A stretch of DNA of 64,000 bases from an uncultured Paraprevotella sp. (GCA_944321365.1 CALULA010000001.1:310001-374000), one strand, 5' to 3'. Counted from the stretch's first letter, positions 41,674-51,636 are shown. Numbers and translations: made by a program. Notes: a model not told the origin generated them from the letters alone.

Positions 41674-43197
41674 TTAGCAAAGAGCCTTGTTCAGCATATA
41701 ATATACTTCGTTCATGCGAAGTTCCTTTTTGAATGCTTCGGTGGTGGTGTCCTTGTTGATGTGCACCATTTCTATACCTGCAATCTCGGCATAGTCTTCC
41801 CAGTATTCAGCCGTGAGGTCATAAGAGAAGCAAGAGTGGTGAGTTCCACCGGCCAGTATCCATGCTCCTGCACCGACTTCGAAGTTGGGTTGTGGAATCC
41901 ATAGGGCAGAAGCGACGGGGAGTTTGGGCAGTGGCTTCGGTTCGATGCACTCCACATCGTTCACGATGAGACGGAAACGGTTGCCGAGGTCAACTACCGT
42001 AGCGGTGCAGCCTGCGCCAGTCTTCGATGTGAACACCAGGCGTGCGGTTTGGCTCTTACGGATGCCGATGCCGAGGAAGTGTACTTCCAGACGGGGCTTT
42101 TTGGCTGCGATAAGCGGGCAGACTTCGAGCATGTGAGCCTGCAGGATAGCACTGTTCTCACCGTCAAAGTTCAGCGTGTAGTCTTCCAAGAAAGAGCAAC
42201 CGCCTTTCAGGCCTTGGTTCATGACCCATACCATACGATAGAGAGCTGCAGATTTCCAGTCGCCTTCAGCGCCGAAACCGTAACCCTCGGCCATCAGACG
42301 CTGTGAAGCCAAGCCCGGAATCTGGTCGAAATGACTGCCGTCGGTCTGGCCCAGATCGTCGAAATTCGTGGTGAAGCCTTTGGCACCTTTTGCTTTCAGA
42401 ATGGCGCGCAGGGCAAGTTCAGCCTTGGCGGCATTCCAAACCGTTTGATACTCATTCGTTCTTCCATCGTTCTGGATGTCGGTGTCGTAGAGCTGGAAGT
42501 ATTCGTCCACGAGTGCTTTTACATCCTCGTCTTTCACTTGGTCGTGGTATTCCATCAGTTCGCTCACCGGGCAGTAGTCTACATGGTATCCCATGCGCAC
42601 TTCAGCTTCAACCTTATCGCCGTCAGTTACAGCCACGTTGTTCATCTGGTCACCAAAACGGATGATGAGCATGTCCTGTGAATCTGCCCATGCGGCGCAG
42701 ACACGCATCCAGACTGCTATCTTATGTTGAGTGGCTTCATCCTGCCAATAACCTACCACTACCTTGCGGCGGATGCGCATGCGGGTGCAGATATGACCGA
42801 ACTCACGGTCGCCGTGAGCTGACTGGTTCAGGTTCATGAAGTCCATGTCCATGGTGTCCCAAGGTATTTCCTTGTTGAACTGAGTGTGCAGATGGAGCAG
42901 AGGCTTCTTCAGCTGCTGCAGACCATGAATCCACATCTTGGCCGGTGAGAATGTGTGCATCCATGTGATGACACCGATACACTTTTCATCATTGTTAGCG
43001 GCTTTGAATACGGCTTCTACTTCCTTGGAAGAGTTTGCCGTGCCTTTATATACGACTTTTACGGGGAGTTTGCCGGAAGCGTTCAAACCGTTTACCATTT
43101 CGGTGGAGTGACCGTCTACAGCTACCACTGCATCACCGCCGTACAGGAGCTGGGCACCTGTTACAAACCAAACTTCATACTGATCAAATGCGTTCAT
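41674..43197 (-). CDS. araA: L-arabinose isomerase
   Basis: A 507-residue manganese-dependent enzyme turning L-arabinose into L-ribulose. The metal ligands are present: two glutamates in [14 protein letters not shown] and F-L-E-D-Y-T-L, and two histidines in Q-A-H-M-L-E-V-C-P and G-G-T-H-H-S-C-F. The N-terminal [11 protein letters not shown] and the [13 protein letters not shown] segments are typical. Length matches the E. coli enzyme (500). It follows araD by about 50 bases in the same operon. Confidence 0.97.
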   Translation of the reverse strand: MNAFDQYEVWFVTGAQLLYGGDAVVAVDGHSTEMVNGLNASGKLPVKVVYKGTANSSKEVEAVFKAANNDEKCIGVITWMHTFSPAKMWIHGLQQLKKPLLHLHTQFNKEIPWDTMDMDFMNLNQSAHGDREFGHICTRMRIRRKVVVGYWQDEATQHKIAVWMRVCAAWADSQDMLIIRFGDQMNNVAVTDGDKVEAEVRMGYHVDYCPVSELMEYHDQVKDEDVKALVDEYFQLYDTDIQNDGRTNEYQTVWNAAKAELALRAILKAKGAKGFTTNFDDLGQTDGSHFDQIPGLASQRLMAEGYGFGAEGDWKSAALYRMVWVMNQGLKGGCSFLEDYTLNFDGENSAILQAHMLEVCPLIAAKKPRLEVHFLGIGIRKSQTARLVFTSKTGAGCTATVVDLGNRFRLIVNDVECIEPKPLPKLPVASALWIPQPNFEVGAGAWILAGGTHHSCFSYDLTAEYWEDYAEIAGIEMVHINKDTTTEAFKKELRMNEVYYMLNKALC

Positions 43198-43245
43198 GAT
43201 AAAAACTTTTAATTGTTAAAGATTTGTTAGCTAATTCTCTGTCTG

Positions 43246-43941
43246 TTACTTTTTCTTCTGACCATAATAGGCATTGGGACCGTGTTTGCGGTTATAATGC
43301 TTTTCGATGAGCAGAGGATTCATTGTCGTTTCCGGATTGACCATGAATGAAACGAAAGCCATGTGGGCGCATTGTTCCATCACCTTGGCATTATACACGG
43401 CATTGGACGGGCTTGTGCCCCAGCTGAACGGACCGTGATTTTTCACCAGCACGCCGGGAGTATGGTCGGGATTGATGCCGATGAAACGTTTTACAATAAC
43501 GTTGCCGGTTTCTAATTCATACTGGCCTTCCACTTCCTCTTCTGTCATATCCTCGGTGCAGGGGATGGCTTCGTGGAAATAATCAGCATGTGTAGTGCCG
43601 ATATTAGGTATGTCTTTTCCGGCTTGCGCCCATGCTGTTGCATAAGTGGAGTGGGTATGTACCACACCTTGTATGTTGGGGAAAGCCTTGTAGAGTACAA
43701 GGTGGGTAGGGGTATCTGATGAGGGATTTAGCTCACCTTCCACCACTTTTCCTGTTTCCAGATCGACAACAACCATATCCGATGCTTTCATTTTGTCATA
43801 GTCCACACCGCTTGGCTTGATTACAACAAGACCTTTTTCACGGTCGATGCCGGAGACATTCCCCCATGTGAAAATCACCAGACCTTGTTTCACCAGATCA
43901 AGATTCGCTTGATATACTTTTTCTTTCAGCTCTTCTAACAT
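43246..43941 (-). CDS. araD: L-ribulose-5-phosphate 4-epimerase
   Basis: A 231-residue zinc enzyme of the class II aldolase fold, turning L-ribulose-5-phosphate into D-xylulose-5-phosphate. It contains [17 protein letters not shown], and the zinc histidines in [11 protein letters not shown] and N-H-G-P-F-S-W-G. I use the ATG at 43941 (M-L-E-E-L-K-E-K-V), which is the usual family start. This start lies inside the end of araR: the two genes overlap by 44 bases in different frames. Confidence 0.95.
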   Translation of the reverse strand: MLEELKEKVYQANLDLVKQGLVIFTWGNVSGIDREKGLVVIKPSGVDYDKMKASDMVVVDLETGKVVEGELNPSSDTPTHLVLYKAFPNIQGVVHTHSTYATAWAQAGKDIPNIGTTHADYFHEAIPCTEDMTEEEVEGQYELETGNVIVKRFIGINPDHTPGVLVKNHGPFSWGTSPSNAVYNAKVMEQCAHMAFVSFMVNPETTMNPLLIEKHYNRKHGPNAYYGQKKK

Positions 43942-44623
43942 AGCTTTGCAATTTAAATTTAGGTGCCTTGCGGTAAGCTTTCTCATTGAATTGATATAAG
44001 GCAGCTCCCCGTTTGGAACCTGTTTTGTCTATTTTGTCTGTTTTCTCGATATAATCCATTTCTGCAATCCGTTTGCGGAAGTTGCGTTTGTCTATAGGCT
44101 CTCCATAGATGGCTTCATACAGATTCTGCAGCTGCGTGAGCGTGAAGAGCTTAGGCAAAAGCGTAAATCCCACCGGCACGGCAGACGCTTTCCTTTGTAG
44201 CAGCACTCTGGCTTGTTCCACCATTTGCAGGTGGTCGAAGATCAGCGGCGGAAGGGTAGTCAGTTCCGCCCAGTAGGCATTATGCTGCTGGACCAGTTCA
44301 CGGTCATACTCATTGATGTTGATGAGGGCATAATAGGCAATGGAAATAACCCTTTCCCCCGGATCGCGATGGACTTCGCCAAAGGCCCCGACTTGCTCCA
44401 TATACACATTGGTAAGGCCGGTCAGTTCAGTCAGAACCCTTTTGGCGGCGTCGTCCACGCTTTCGCCGTCCTGTACAAATCCACCCATTAGCGACCAGCA
44501 TCCCATGGCCGGCTCAAAATTCCGTTTGAGCAGGAGAAGCTTGAGCTTTCCCTTGTCGAAACCGAAGATAATGCAGTCTACTGCCACATAGAATTTCGGA
44601 TTTATATTATAATAGGCGGTCAT
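43898..44623 (-). CDS. araR: Nudix-fold arabinose regulator AraR (NrtR-like family)
   Basis: A 241-residue transcription regulator with an N-terminal Nudix fold (about 8-140) and a C-terminal winged helix (about 150-225, [13 protein letters not shown]). The Nudix box has lost catalytic residues: the consensus R-E-U-x-E-E is R62-V-L-T-E-L here, so two of three glutamates are gone. This fits a sugar-binding rather than hydrolysing role. In Bacteroides thetaiotaomicron a protein of this kind, AraR, represses the arabinose operon and is released by L-arabinose. Its place inside the ara operon here supports the same identity. Its operator is probably the palindrome upstream of the first gene. Confidence 0.92.
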   Translation of the reverse strand: MTAYYNINPKFYVAVDCIIFGFDKGKLKLLLLKRNFEPAMGCWSLMGGFVQDGESVDDAAKRVLTELTGLTNVYMEQVGAFGEVHRDPGERVISIAYYALININEYDRELVQQHNAYWAELTTLPPLIFDHLQMVEQARVLLQRKASAVPVGFTLLPKLFTLTQLQNLYEAIYGEPIDKRNFRKRIAEMDYIEKTDKIDKTGSKRGAALYQFNEKAYRKAPKFKLQSYVRRAERKSISSES

Positions 44624-44650
44624 CGTTGTCGTTTGTTATTGTCTGTCGGC

Positions 44651-46396
44651 TTACCAGAAATAAGCATAGAACAAGGCACACAGGGCAACGACACCCAAAG
44701 TTGCGATGACATCCCATTTGTTCCAGCTGTCTCGGATTTGTTTTTTATAGTCCTTCGTGAAGGTAATAGCTGCGATTTGTTCTGCACTGGGTTTCGGAGT
44801 GAATGCGGAAACAATGAACATGAACACGATGATGAACACCAGCAACCACACTTCAAAGATCAGCCAGTTCGTCTGCCAGAACCACGAAGTATATTCCCAG
44901 AACGCACCATCCATCGTGGCTTTCCCGGAATTGGTGATGACATTGGTAAGCAGACGGAGCATACCGATCAGGAAACCTCCGATAAGTCCCCATTCACCGG
45001 CTTTCGGAGTGATTCTCTTTGAGAAGATACCCAAGGTGAATACAGCTACCATGGCTGGAGCGATGAGCGACTGAATATCCTGAAGATAAGAATACAGGTT
45101 ACCCATGTTCATCATGATGGGCATCCATGCCAAGCCCAGAATGACAACTACCACGGTTGCGATACGGCCGACAAGCACATAATGGCTCTCGCTCATGCCT
45201 TTCTTCATCGGCTTGTAGAAGTCTTCGGTGAACAGCGTGGCGCAGCTGTTGAAGAAGGCTGCCAAAGAGGCGACGAGGGCACAGATAAAGCCGATGGTTA
45301 CGATTCCCTTCACGCCGGCAGGCAGGATGTTTTTCACCATCATGGCAAAAGCACCGTCCGTGTCATGGGTGTTGGTGATGTCCATCACGATGCCGCTACC
45401 TGCCTTTTGTGAAAGGGCGAATGCCACCATACCCGGAATGAGGAACATGAAGACCGGGAGCAGTTTGAAGTAACCGGCAGCTATGGTACCGCGGCGGGCG
45501 CGTTTCATCACGGCCTCGTTGTTTTCACCTTTAGTCTGGCCGAGCACACGCTGTACGATGTGCTGGTCGGTGCACCAGTACCAGAAACCGATGATAGACG
45601 CTCCTAAGAATACTACGTAACCGGGGAACTGCGGGTACATCGGGTCGGCGGGGTCTGTATGGAACATGTGAGTCGTACCGAAACCGTCGTGTGCGGCGTT
45701 GCACACAGCCATCATTTCAGACCAGCCTTGCGTGATGCTTCCGTCACCGAGCATGTTCAGTCCTAAGAACAATACCAGGAAAGAGCCGATGATGAGAATC
45801 GGGGTCTGTATGGCAGACAGTGTCATCACTCCCTTCATGCCGCCGAATACTGTGAATACGGCCGTAACGGCAATCAGGCCGATGGCTCCGTACCAGAACG
45901 GCAATCCCAACAGGTATTCAAAGAAGATACCGCCGGTGAAAGCCGTTACAGATACCTTGGTCAGAATGTAGGCTATCAGGGTAATGATGGACAGCCACGA
46001 ACCTGTGCGCTGCGTGTAGCGGAACTTGAGGAAGTCGGGCATGGTGATGATCTTGCCCATTTTGTTGTTCAGCAGCTGATAGAACGGCACGAACAGCCAG
46101 CCCAGGATAAGGATCATCCATCCCTGCATTTCCCAGTGAGCCATACCGACACCGTCTTTTGCGCCTGTTCCGGCCAGACCTACAAGGTGTTCCGAACCGA
46201 TGTTGGCAGCGAAAATGGCTGCACCGATGATGTACCAAGGCTCGCCTTTACCGAAAAGATAGTCCTGGCTGTCTGCACCTTGCATCTTTTCTTTGTCTTT
46301 CTTGATTGCGCGATAGATAGCCCATACAATGGCTACGACACCGATAGCAAGTACCGCCCAGTCCAGCCATATGAATTCATTTGTAGTCCAATTCAT
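44651..46396 (-). CDS. Sodium:solute symporter, probable L-arabinose transporter
   Basis: A 581-residue membrane protein of the SSS (sodium/glucose) family with about 14 helices. The typical segments are G-A-A-I-F-A-A-N-I-G-S-E-H-L-V-G-L-A-G-T (substrate-site helix) and F-R-Y-T-Q-R-T-G-S-W-L-S. The sugar family mark G-F-W-Y-W-C-T-D-Q-H-I-V-Q-R-V-L is present around residue 265. It is the second gene of the operon between the epimerase and araR, where B. thetaiotaomicron has the arabinose permease often called araP. The substrate is inferred from that position. Confidence 0.92.
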   Translation of the reverse strand: MNWTTNEFIWLDWAVLAIGVVAIVWAIYRAIKKDKEKMQGADSQDYLFGKGEPWYIIGAAIFAANIGSEHLVGLAGTGAKDGVGMAHWEMQGWMILILGWLFVPFYQLLNNKMGKIITMPDFLKFRYTQRTGSWLSIITLIAYILTKVSVTAFTGGIFFEYLLGLPFWYGAIGLIAVTAVFTVFGGMKGVMTLSAIQTPILIIGSFLVLFLGLNMLGDGSITQGWSEMMAVCNAAHDGFGTTHMFHTDPADPMYPQFPGYVVFLGASIIGFWYWCTDQHIVQRVLGQTKGENNEAVMKRARRGTIAAGYFKLLPVFMFLIPGMVAFALSQKAGSGIVMDITNTHDTDGAFAMMVKNILPAGVKGIVTIGFICALVASLAAFFNSCATLFTEDFYKPMKKGMSESHYVLVGRIATVVVVILGLAWMPIMMNMGNLYSYLQDIQSLIAPAMVAVFTLGIFSKRITPKAGEWGLIGGFLIGMLRLLTNVITNSGKATMDGAFWEYTSWFWQTNWLIFEVWLLVFIIVFMFIVSAFTPKPSAEQIAAITFTKDYKKQIRDSWNKWDVIATLGVVALCALFYAYFW

Positions 46397-46437
46397 TTTT
46401 CTTGTCTTTTGCTGTTAATGAATGAGTGTTAATGCGA

Positions 46438-47586
46438 TTATTTGTCTACTGTGAATTTGAAGATACATTCACTGTGGTAAGTCTGTCCCGGTTCAAGGAT
46501 TACAGAAGGCCATTCCGGTTTGTTGGGGCTGTCGGGATAGTGTTGTGTCTCCAGACATACGGAAGCGCGTTTGTTGTATACTACGTCCTTTTTGCCGGTC
46601 AGCGTGCCGTCCAGGAAGTTGCCGCTGTACACTTGGATGCCGGGCTCGTTAGTATAGACTTCCAACGAGATGCCGCTGGTCGGTGATGTCAGTTTGGCTG
46701 CCAGTTGATGAATGTCACCGTTGGTATTCAGTACCCAGTTGTGGTCGTAGCCGTTTCCGTTTTTCAGCTGTACGAAGTCAAATTTGTCAATGTCCTGACC
46801 TACGGCTTTGGGGGTGTTGAAGTCCATGGGCGTATCCTTCACCGGGAGAATCTCACCGGTTGTCATATACGTACTGTCCACAGGTGTGTAGTTGTCCGCG
46901 TTGACATATAAGATGTGGTCCGTGGCCGGTTGCGACGGGTCGCCCGACAGATTGAAGTAAGAATGGTTCGTCATGTTTATGACCGTCTTCTTGTCAGTCG
47001 TGGCGTCGTAACGTATGTCCAGCGCATTGTCGCTTGTCAGGGTATAGGTCACGGTTGCAGTCACAGCACCGGGGAAATTCTGGTCGCCGTCAGGAGAGTG
47101 CATGGTCATGGTCAGCGTACTGTCGTTCACCTTCTGACCTTCATACACTTGATACTGCCATCCTTGCGGACCGCCGTGCAGACAGTGCCCGAAGTTGTTT
47201 ACCGGAAGCTGAATCGTATCACCGTCGATAACCAGCTTGCCCTTGTTGATGCGGTTTGCATAGCGGCCTATGGCTGCACCGAAGTCACTGGGGTTGTTGA
47301 CGTAGTCGGCCACGTTGTCGAAGCCTAATACGACATCGCGCAGGGAGTCATTTTTGTCCGGAACCATGATGGAGACAATGCGTCCGCCGAAATTGGTTAT
47401 GCAGACTTCCATGCCCTGTGCGTTTGTAATCGTGTACAGACTGGTCGGTTTGCCGTTCACGGTATCCACAAACATTTGCGGGTCAAGTCCTGACTTGGTT
47501 AAAACACTTTGCGGCTGTTGGCTGCAGGCAGTCAACATCGCGGTTAATAGTCCCACGCTCAAGAATGTATTCGATACATTTTTCAT
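46438..47586 (-). CDS. Aldose 1-epimerase, lipoprotein, first gene of the arabinose operon
   Basis: A 382-residue GalM-type mutarotase with a lipoprotein signal (M-L-T-A-C, Cys21), so it works in the periplasm or at the outer membrane. The catalytic histidine is in M-T-N-H-S-Y-F-N-L, and the glutamate in V-C-L-E-T-Q-H-Y-P-D-S. An additional H-C-L-H-G-G-P-Q-G-W segment is the substrate-site histidine. It probably interconverts anomers of arabinose released outside the cell before uptake. A second GalM without a signal peptide lies in the galactose operon at 50.5 kb. Promoter and candidate operator are just upstream. Confidence 0.93.
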   Translation of the reverse strand: MKNVSNTFLSVGLLTAMLTACSQQPQSVLTKSGLDPQMFVDTVNGKPTSLYTITNAQGMEVCITNFGGRIVSIMVPDKNDSLRDVVLGFDNVADYVNNPSDFGAAIGRYANRINKGKLVIDGDTIQLPVNNFGHCLHGGPQGWQYQVYEGQKVNDSTLTMTMHSPDGDQNFPGAVTATVTYTLTSDNALDIRYDATTDKKTVINMTNHSYFNLSGDPSQPATDHILYVNADNYTPVDSTYMTTGEILPVKDTPMDFNTPKAVGQDIDKFDFVQLKNGNGYDHNWVLNTNGDIHQLAAKLTSPTSGISLEVYTNEPGIQVYSGNFLDGTLTGKKDVVYNKRASVCLETQHYPDSPNKPEWPSVILEPGQTYHSECIFKFTVDK

Positions 47587-47617
47587 GGTTAGTTGATTAA
47601 AAAATTCTAAATTGCTG

Positions 47618-47625
47618 TAAAGTTA
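47618..47625 (-). promoter_or_regulatory. -7 box of the arabinose operon
   Basis: TAACTTTA on the minus strand, start near 47611, 25 bases before the ATG at 47586. A TTTG lies about 25 bases upstream, slightly too far for the usual spacing, as expected for a controlled promoter. Confidence 0.6.
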
Positions 47626-47683
47626 CGATTTTTCTCTTAGATATTCTCTGCAAATATATATGTTTTTGGACATAGGTGTATGC

Positions 47684-47705
47684 GTTACACTTCTTTTTTT
47701 GTAAC
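47684..47705. promoter_or_regulatory. Candidate AraR operator
   Basis: GTTAC (47684-47688) and GTAAC (47701-47705) form an inverted repeat with a 12-base T-rich spacer, about 60 bases upstream of the -7 box. Position and symmetry suit a dimeric regulator, but I cannot confirm that it matches the AraR site. Confidence 0.35.
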
Positions 47706-47766
47706 ATGAAATATTATTATTTGTTAAATGACCGGTTTTGGTCTTACTGAAGAGGTTTTTTGCTTT

Positions 47767-47941
47767 TGCGGATGAAGGAAAAGGAGGGTGGAGCAGACTG
47801 AGATGGCAGATGGCTTGTCTGCGTTTGTGATTGGGCTGTGCCGGACATTTCCTTGCGCAAAGATGTGGAAGGTTTTGCGCAACATCGTCAGCGTTTTTGC
47901 GCAAGACCGTTTGGCCGTTTGCCGATGGGCGATTGTATGAG
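47767..47941. repeat. 22-bp phased TGCGCA array E
   Basis: Perfect TGCGCA at 47854, 47876 and 47898, with TGGGCT at 47832 and TGCCGA at 47920 in the same 22-bp register. A degenerate left part continues at 47767 (TGCGGA), 47789 (TGGAGC) and 47811 (TGGCTT), shifted by one base. The array lies between the arabinose promoter region and the galK terminator. Confidence 0.8.
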
Positions 47942-47960
47942 GGCACTGTGAAAGAAAAAA

Positions 47961-47996
47961 GATACGCCGGGATGAGAAGAATCATCTCGGCGTATC
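47961..47996 (-). terminator. Intrinsic terminator of galK
   Basis: GATACGCCGgGATGA (47961-47975) pairs with TCATCtCGGCGTATC (47982-47996), loop 6 bases. On the minus strand six T follow. It ends the galactose operon and lies at the edge of array E. Confidence 0.88.
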
Positions 47997-48028
47997 TTTA
48001 TTTTAATGCCGTTTGTACAAGCTGTTTT

Positions 48029-49189
48029 TTAGCACAACTTTCTGGCACCGTCACCGATGACCACATCGATGATGACCGGTTCCTTGCCGAATTTCTCTTT
48101 GTATTTGGCCTTGACCACCTTGACAAAATTGTCATACAGCTCTTCGCTGACCAGATTGATGGTGCAGCCGCCGAAACCGCCGCCCATGATGCGTGAGCCT
48201 GTCACGCCTTCTTCTTTGGCAATCTCGTTCAGGAAATCCAGTTCCGGACAGGACACTTCGTATTCCTTGCTCAGACCATAGTGTGTCTCGTACATCTTCT
48301 GGCCCACCGTCTCATAGTCTCCTTTTTCCAATGCGTCACATACGGCCAGCACGCGCTCTTTCTCGCCGATGACATATTTGGCGCGCATGGCGTCTTCGGC
48401 CGACACTTCATTCTTCACTTCATCCAACATGCCGTAATCCGCATCTCTCAAGCTCTTTACTTCCGGATGATGCTTGTTGATGGCTGCTGCCACGTTCTCA
48501 CAGCTCTTGCGGCGGTCGTTGTAGGGAGAGCCGACCAGCTCATGTTTCACGCATGAGTTGACCAGAACCAGCTTGTAGCCTTTCGGATTCCACGGGAAGT
48601 ACTCGAATTCTCCGCTGCGGCAGTCCAAACGCATCAGGTTTCCTGCCTTGCCGAATACGGAGGCAAACTGATCCATGATGCCGCAGTTCATGCCCAGATA
48701 TTTATGTTCTGTGGCTTGTCCGACCTTAGCCAACGTCATTTTGTCGATCTTATTGTCGCCAAACATGTCATTGAGTGCAAAGGCATAAACGCTTTCCAGC
48801 GCGGCGGACGACGACATGCCTGCGCCCAAAGGAACGTCTCCTGCAAAAGCTGTGTTGAATCCTTGTACCGGAACGCCCAGTGCCATCATCTCGCGGCAGA
48901 CACCGAAGATGTAGCGCGACCAGCTTGCGTTCGGACCCTTCTCGTCGTCAAGAGAAAATTCCACATAGTCTTTCAAGTCGATGGAATAGGCACGCACTTT
49001 TCTCGTGCCGTTCGGTTTCAGTTCGGCTATCATGCCTTGCTGCACAGCACCCGGAAATACGAATCCGTCATTGTAGTCTGTGTGCTCTCCAATGAGATTG
49101 ATACGGCCCGGAGAGGCATATACTGAACCGGTTGTTCCATCGAAATGCTCAATGAAACGGCTTCTTACATCATCTATTGTCAATTTCAT
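48029..49189 (-). CDS. galK: Galactokinase
   Basis: A 386-residue GHMP kinase making galactose-1-phosphate from alpha-D-galactose and ATP. The galactokinase signature G-R-I-N-L-I-G-E-H-T-D-Y-N is at residues 28-40, the ATP loop is G-D-V-P-L-G-A-G-M-S-S-S-A-A-L, the third motif is M-G-G-G-F-G-G-C-T, and the catalytic aspartate is expected in M-N-C-G-I-M-D-Q-F-A. Last gene of the galactose operon. galT and galE are not in the window. Confidence 0.96.
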   Translation of the reverse strand: MKLTIDDVRSRFIEHFDGTTGSVYASPGRINLIGEHTDYNDGFVFPGAVQQGMIAELKPNGTRKVRAYSIDLKDYVEFSLDDEKGPNASWSRYIFGVCREMMALGVPVQGFNTAFAGDVPLGAGMSSSAALESVYAFALNDMFGDNKIDKMTLAKVGQATEHKYLGMNCGIMDQFASVFGKAGNLMRLDCRSGEFEYFPWNPKGYKLVLVNSCVKHELVGSPYNDRRKSCENVAAAINKHHPEVKSLRDADYGMLDEVKNEVSAEDAMRAKYVIGEKERVLAVCDALEKGDYETVGQKMYETHYGLSKEYEVSCPELDFLNEIAKEEGVTGSRIMGGGFGGCTINLVSEELYDNFVKVVKAKYKEKFGKEPVIIDVVIGDGARKLC

Positions 49190-49227
49190 AATCAGTTGTT
49201 TTTATGGGGTTAATAAAAGATTATTCA

Positions 49228-50475
49228 TTATGCTTTAAGTCCCACTCTGGAACCTTTCCAGCAGAACCACATTACATAGAGGTAGTAAATGAACATCATG
49301 CAGATGGCCACTCCCACGCCCAGTGAGGGAGCATCGGCTACCCAGCCCATAATGGGGGTCAGTGTGGCTGCGCCGATAACGCCCAGATTGATGATGCCTG
49401 ATGCGGCTTTGGTGTGCGGCCCCAGTTCCTGAAGTCCCAGATTGAATACGAGAGGCCACATCACAGAGTGGAACAGACCGGCAGCCAACATCGCCCATAC
49501 GGCAGCCATGCCGGACAGGAAGAACGAGATGCCTACACAGGCTGCACCGCCGATCAGACATGCCGTGAGCAATGCGCGGGGCTTGAATTTACTCAGAATG
49601 CCGGCACCTACGAAACGACCGACCATCATGCCGCCCCAATAATAGGTGAGATATTCAGTAGCACTCAATCCCTGCAGGCTGGGTTCGTTCTTAAAATAGG
49701 CAGACAACATCGATGGAACGCCTATTTCCAGTCCCATGTACATGAAGATGGCCAATGCGCCGAACCATACATGCGGATATTTGAATACACTACTTTTATA
49801 TTTACGCTCTTTCTGTTCGCCGGAAGCTTCTGCGGCCTGTTCGCCTTCGTTGATATTGGGCAACTTCAGGAAATAGAGGATAACGCAAAGCAGAAGGGTG
49901 AAAAGTCCTAAGCCCAGATAAGGATAAGGGATGTCGTCCGGAACTGCGTTTTCCGCTTTCTTGCCGTTCAGGATGACTGTGACAATGAACCACGGGGCGA
50001 CAGTCGTGGCTACGGAGTTGAGTGCTTGGCTCAACGTCATGCGGAACGCTCCCTTTTCAGGCGCACCCAAGACCATCACGTATGGGTTGGCCACCAACTG
50101 TAACATTACGATACCTAAGGCTACAACGAACATGCAACTGAGGAACATCCAGTAGATGGTGCTCACATTCCCGTCCAGATTGCTGTTGATGCAAAGGAAG
50201 TTGATGACAAATCCCAACCCCACAACGGCCAGTCCGAGGACGAGCGTGGCTTTGTAGCCGATCTTGCTCATCATGAATCCGAAAGGAATGGACATGATGT
50301 AAGCTCCATAGAAAGCCGTATTTACCAGCTGGCTTTGGAAATTGTTCAGCTGGAAAGCGTTCTTGCAGAATTCAATCATGGAGTTGTTCATCGTCGTTAC
50401 AAAGCCTATGAGGAAGCAGACGATGATGACAATGGTCAGGGCGAACGTATAGTTCGGTTGTGCTTTTTGTGTCAT
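49228..50475 (-). CDS. FHS-family sugar:H+ symporter (GluP/FucP type)
   Basis: A 415-residue major facilitator with 12 predicted helices. It has the family opening F-L-I-G-F-V-T-T-M-N-N-S-M-I-E-F and the loop F-M-M-S-K-I-G-Y-K-A after helix 2. A charged cytosolic loop (residues about 205-230, E-Q-A-A-E-A-S-G-E-Q-K-E-R) joins the two halves. It sits between galM and galK, so galactose or glucose is the likely substrate; the sequence alone would also allow fucose. Confidence 0.92.
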   Translation of the reverse strand: MTQKAQPNYTFALTIVIIVCFLIGFVTTMNNSMIEFCKNAFQLNNFQSQLVNTAFYGAYIMSIPFGFMMSKIGYKATLVLGLAVVGLGFVINFLCINSNLDGNVSTIYWMFLSCMFVVALGIVMLQLVANPYVMVLGAPEKGAFRMTLSQALNSVATTVAPWFIVTVILNGKKAENAVPDDIPYPYLGLGLFTLLLCVILYFLKLPNINEGEQAAEASGEQKERKYKSSVFKYPHVWFGALAIFMYMGLEIGVPSMLSAYFKNEPSLQGLSATEYLTYYWGGMMVGRFVGAGILSKFKPRALLTACLIGGAACVGISFFLSGMAAVWAMLAAGLFHSVMWPLVFNLGLQELGPHTKAASGIINLGVIGAATLTPIMGWVADAPSLGVGVAICMMFIYYLYVMWFCWKGSRVGLKA

Positions 50476-50527
50476 TTGTGAGAGTTTTTTAGAATTGTTT
50501 ATCAGTTAATGTCTTGTTTGTTTTCCA

Positions 50528-51616
50528 TTATTGTTCTGTCTGTTCTACCCCGAATTTATAAATGGTCTTTTGTGTGTAGGTCTCACCGGGTTTCAATACA
50601 ACAGAAGGGAAGTAGGGGCGGTTGGGTGAGTCGGGGAAGTGCTGCGCCTCAAAGCAGATGGCACTCCGGCGCGGGAAAGTGGCACCCAGCTGTCCTTTGT
50701 AGCCGTCTGCCCAATTGTCGGTATAAACTTGTACTCCGGGCTCTGTCGTGTAGACTTCCATGGTACGACCGCTGGACGGTTCGTAGATTTTGGCAGCAAA
50801 GCTTAATTCTCCGGGTTCTTTCTTGTTCAGGACGAAGCAATGGTCATAACCGGCACCGTTTTTCGTCTGTTCGTCGTCAGCATCTATGCGTTCACCCACC
50901 TCGTGAGGGGTAGTAAAGTCAAACGGAGTGCCTTTTACTGATCTGATTTCTCCGGTCGGGATGGATGTGTTGTCTATCGGAATGAAAAAGTCTGCGTTGA
51001 TTTGGCATTGAAGTTTCTCAATGGTAGGGGTGGGATTGGCTATACCTGCCAGGCTGAAAAAGCCGTGGTTTGTCATGTTCACGACTGTGGTCTTGTCGGT
51101 TGTTCCTCTGTATTCGATGATAAGTTCATTTTCATTCGTGAACTTATAGATGGCGTTCATCTCCAGTTTTCCGGGAAAGCCTTCTTCGCCGTCGGCAAAA
51201 ACGTAATGCAGCGAAAGGGTCTGTCCGTCTGTCTGTTCTGCGTCCCAGACACGGGCATGGCATCCTGTGGGGCCTCCGTGCAGGCTGTTCGGACCGTTGT
51301 TGATAGCTAAAGCGTATTCTTTGTCTTCCAATGTGAATTTGCCTTTGCAGATACGGTTGCCGTATCGTCCTATCAACGTACTTAAGAAAGGCTCCGGACT
51401 GCTGATGACTTCTTGAATGTTGTCGTGTCCCTGCACGACGTTGGCTATTTTTCCGTTGCGGTCTGGAACCATTATGGCTACCAAGGCTCCTCCGTAATTG
51501 GTGATGGCTACTTCATATCCTTTGTCGTTTTTCAGGATAAACAAGTCTGTTTGCTTACCCTGAACCTCAGCCTGAAAGTTTTCTTTCTTGAGACCGCAAA
51601 TATTTTCTGTACTCAT
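50528..51616 (-). CDS. galM: Aldose 1-epimerase, cytosolic
   Basis: A 362-residue galactose mutarotase. The ATG at 51616 (M-S-T-E-N-I-C-G) is used; the longer frame reads through the promoter. The catalytic histidine is in M-T-N-H-G-F-F-S-L and the glutamate in I-C-F-E-A-Q-H-F-P-D-S. It lacks a signal peptide, unlike the lipoprotein epimerase of the arabinose operon, and makes alpha-galactose for GalK. First gene of the galM-gluP-galK operon. Confidence 0.95.
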   Translation of the reverse strand: MSTENICGLKKENFQAEVQGKQTDLFILKNDKGYEVAITNYGGALVAIMVPDRNGKIANVVQGHDNIQEVISSPEPFLSTLIGRYGNRICKGKFTLEDKEYALAINNGPNSLHGGPTGCHARVWDAEQTDGQTLSLHYVFADGEEGFPGKLEMNAIYKFTNENELIIEYRGTTDKTTVVNMTNHGFFSLAGIANPTPTIEKLQCQINADFFIPIDNTSIPTGEIRSVKGTPFDFTTPHEVGERIDADDEQTKNGAGYDHCFVLNKKEPGELSFAAKIYEPSSGRTMEVYTTEPGVQVYTDNWADGYKGQLGATFPRRSAICFEAQHFPDSPNRPYFPSVVLKPGETYTQKTIYKFGVEQTEQ

Positions 51617-51628
51617 TGAACTTTGATT

Positions 51629-51636
51629 TAAAGTTA
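51629..51636 (-). promoter_or_regulatory. -7 box of the galactose operon
   Basis: TAACTTTA on the minus strand, start near 51622. That leaves an almost leaderless message before the ATG at 51616, so the true start may be somewhat further upstream. Confidence 0.45.
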
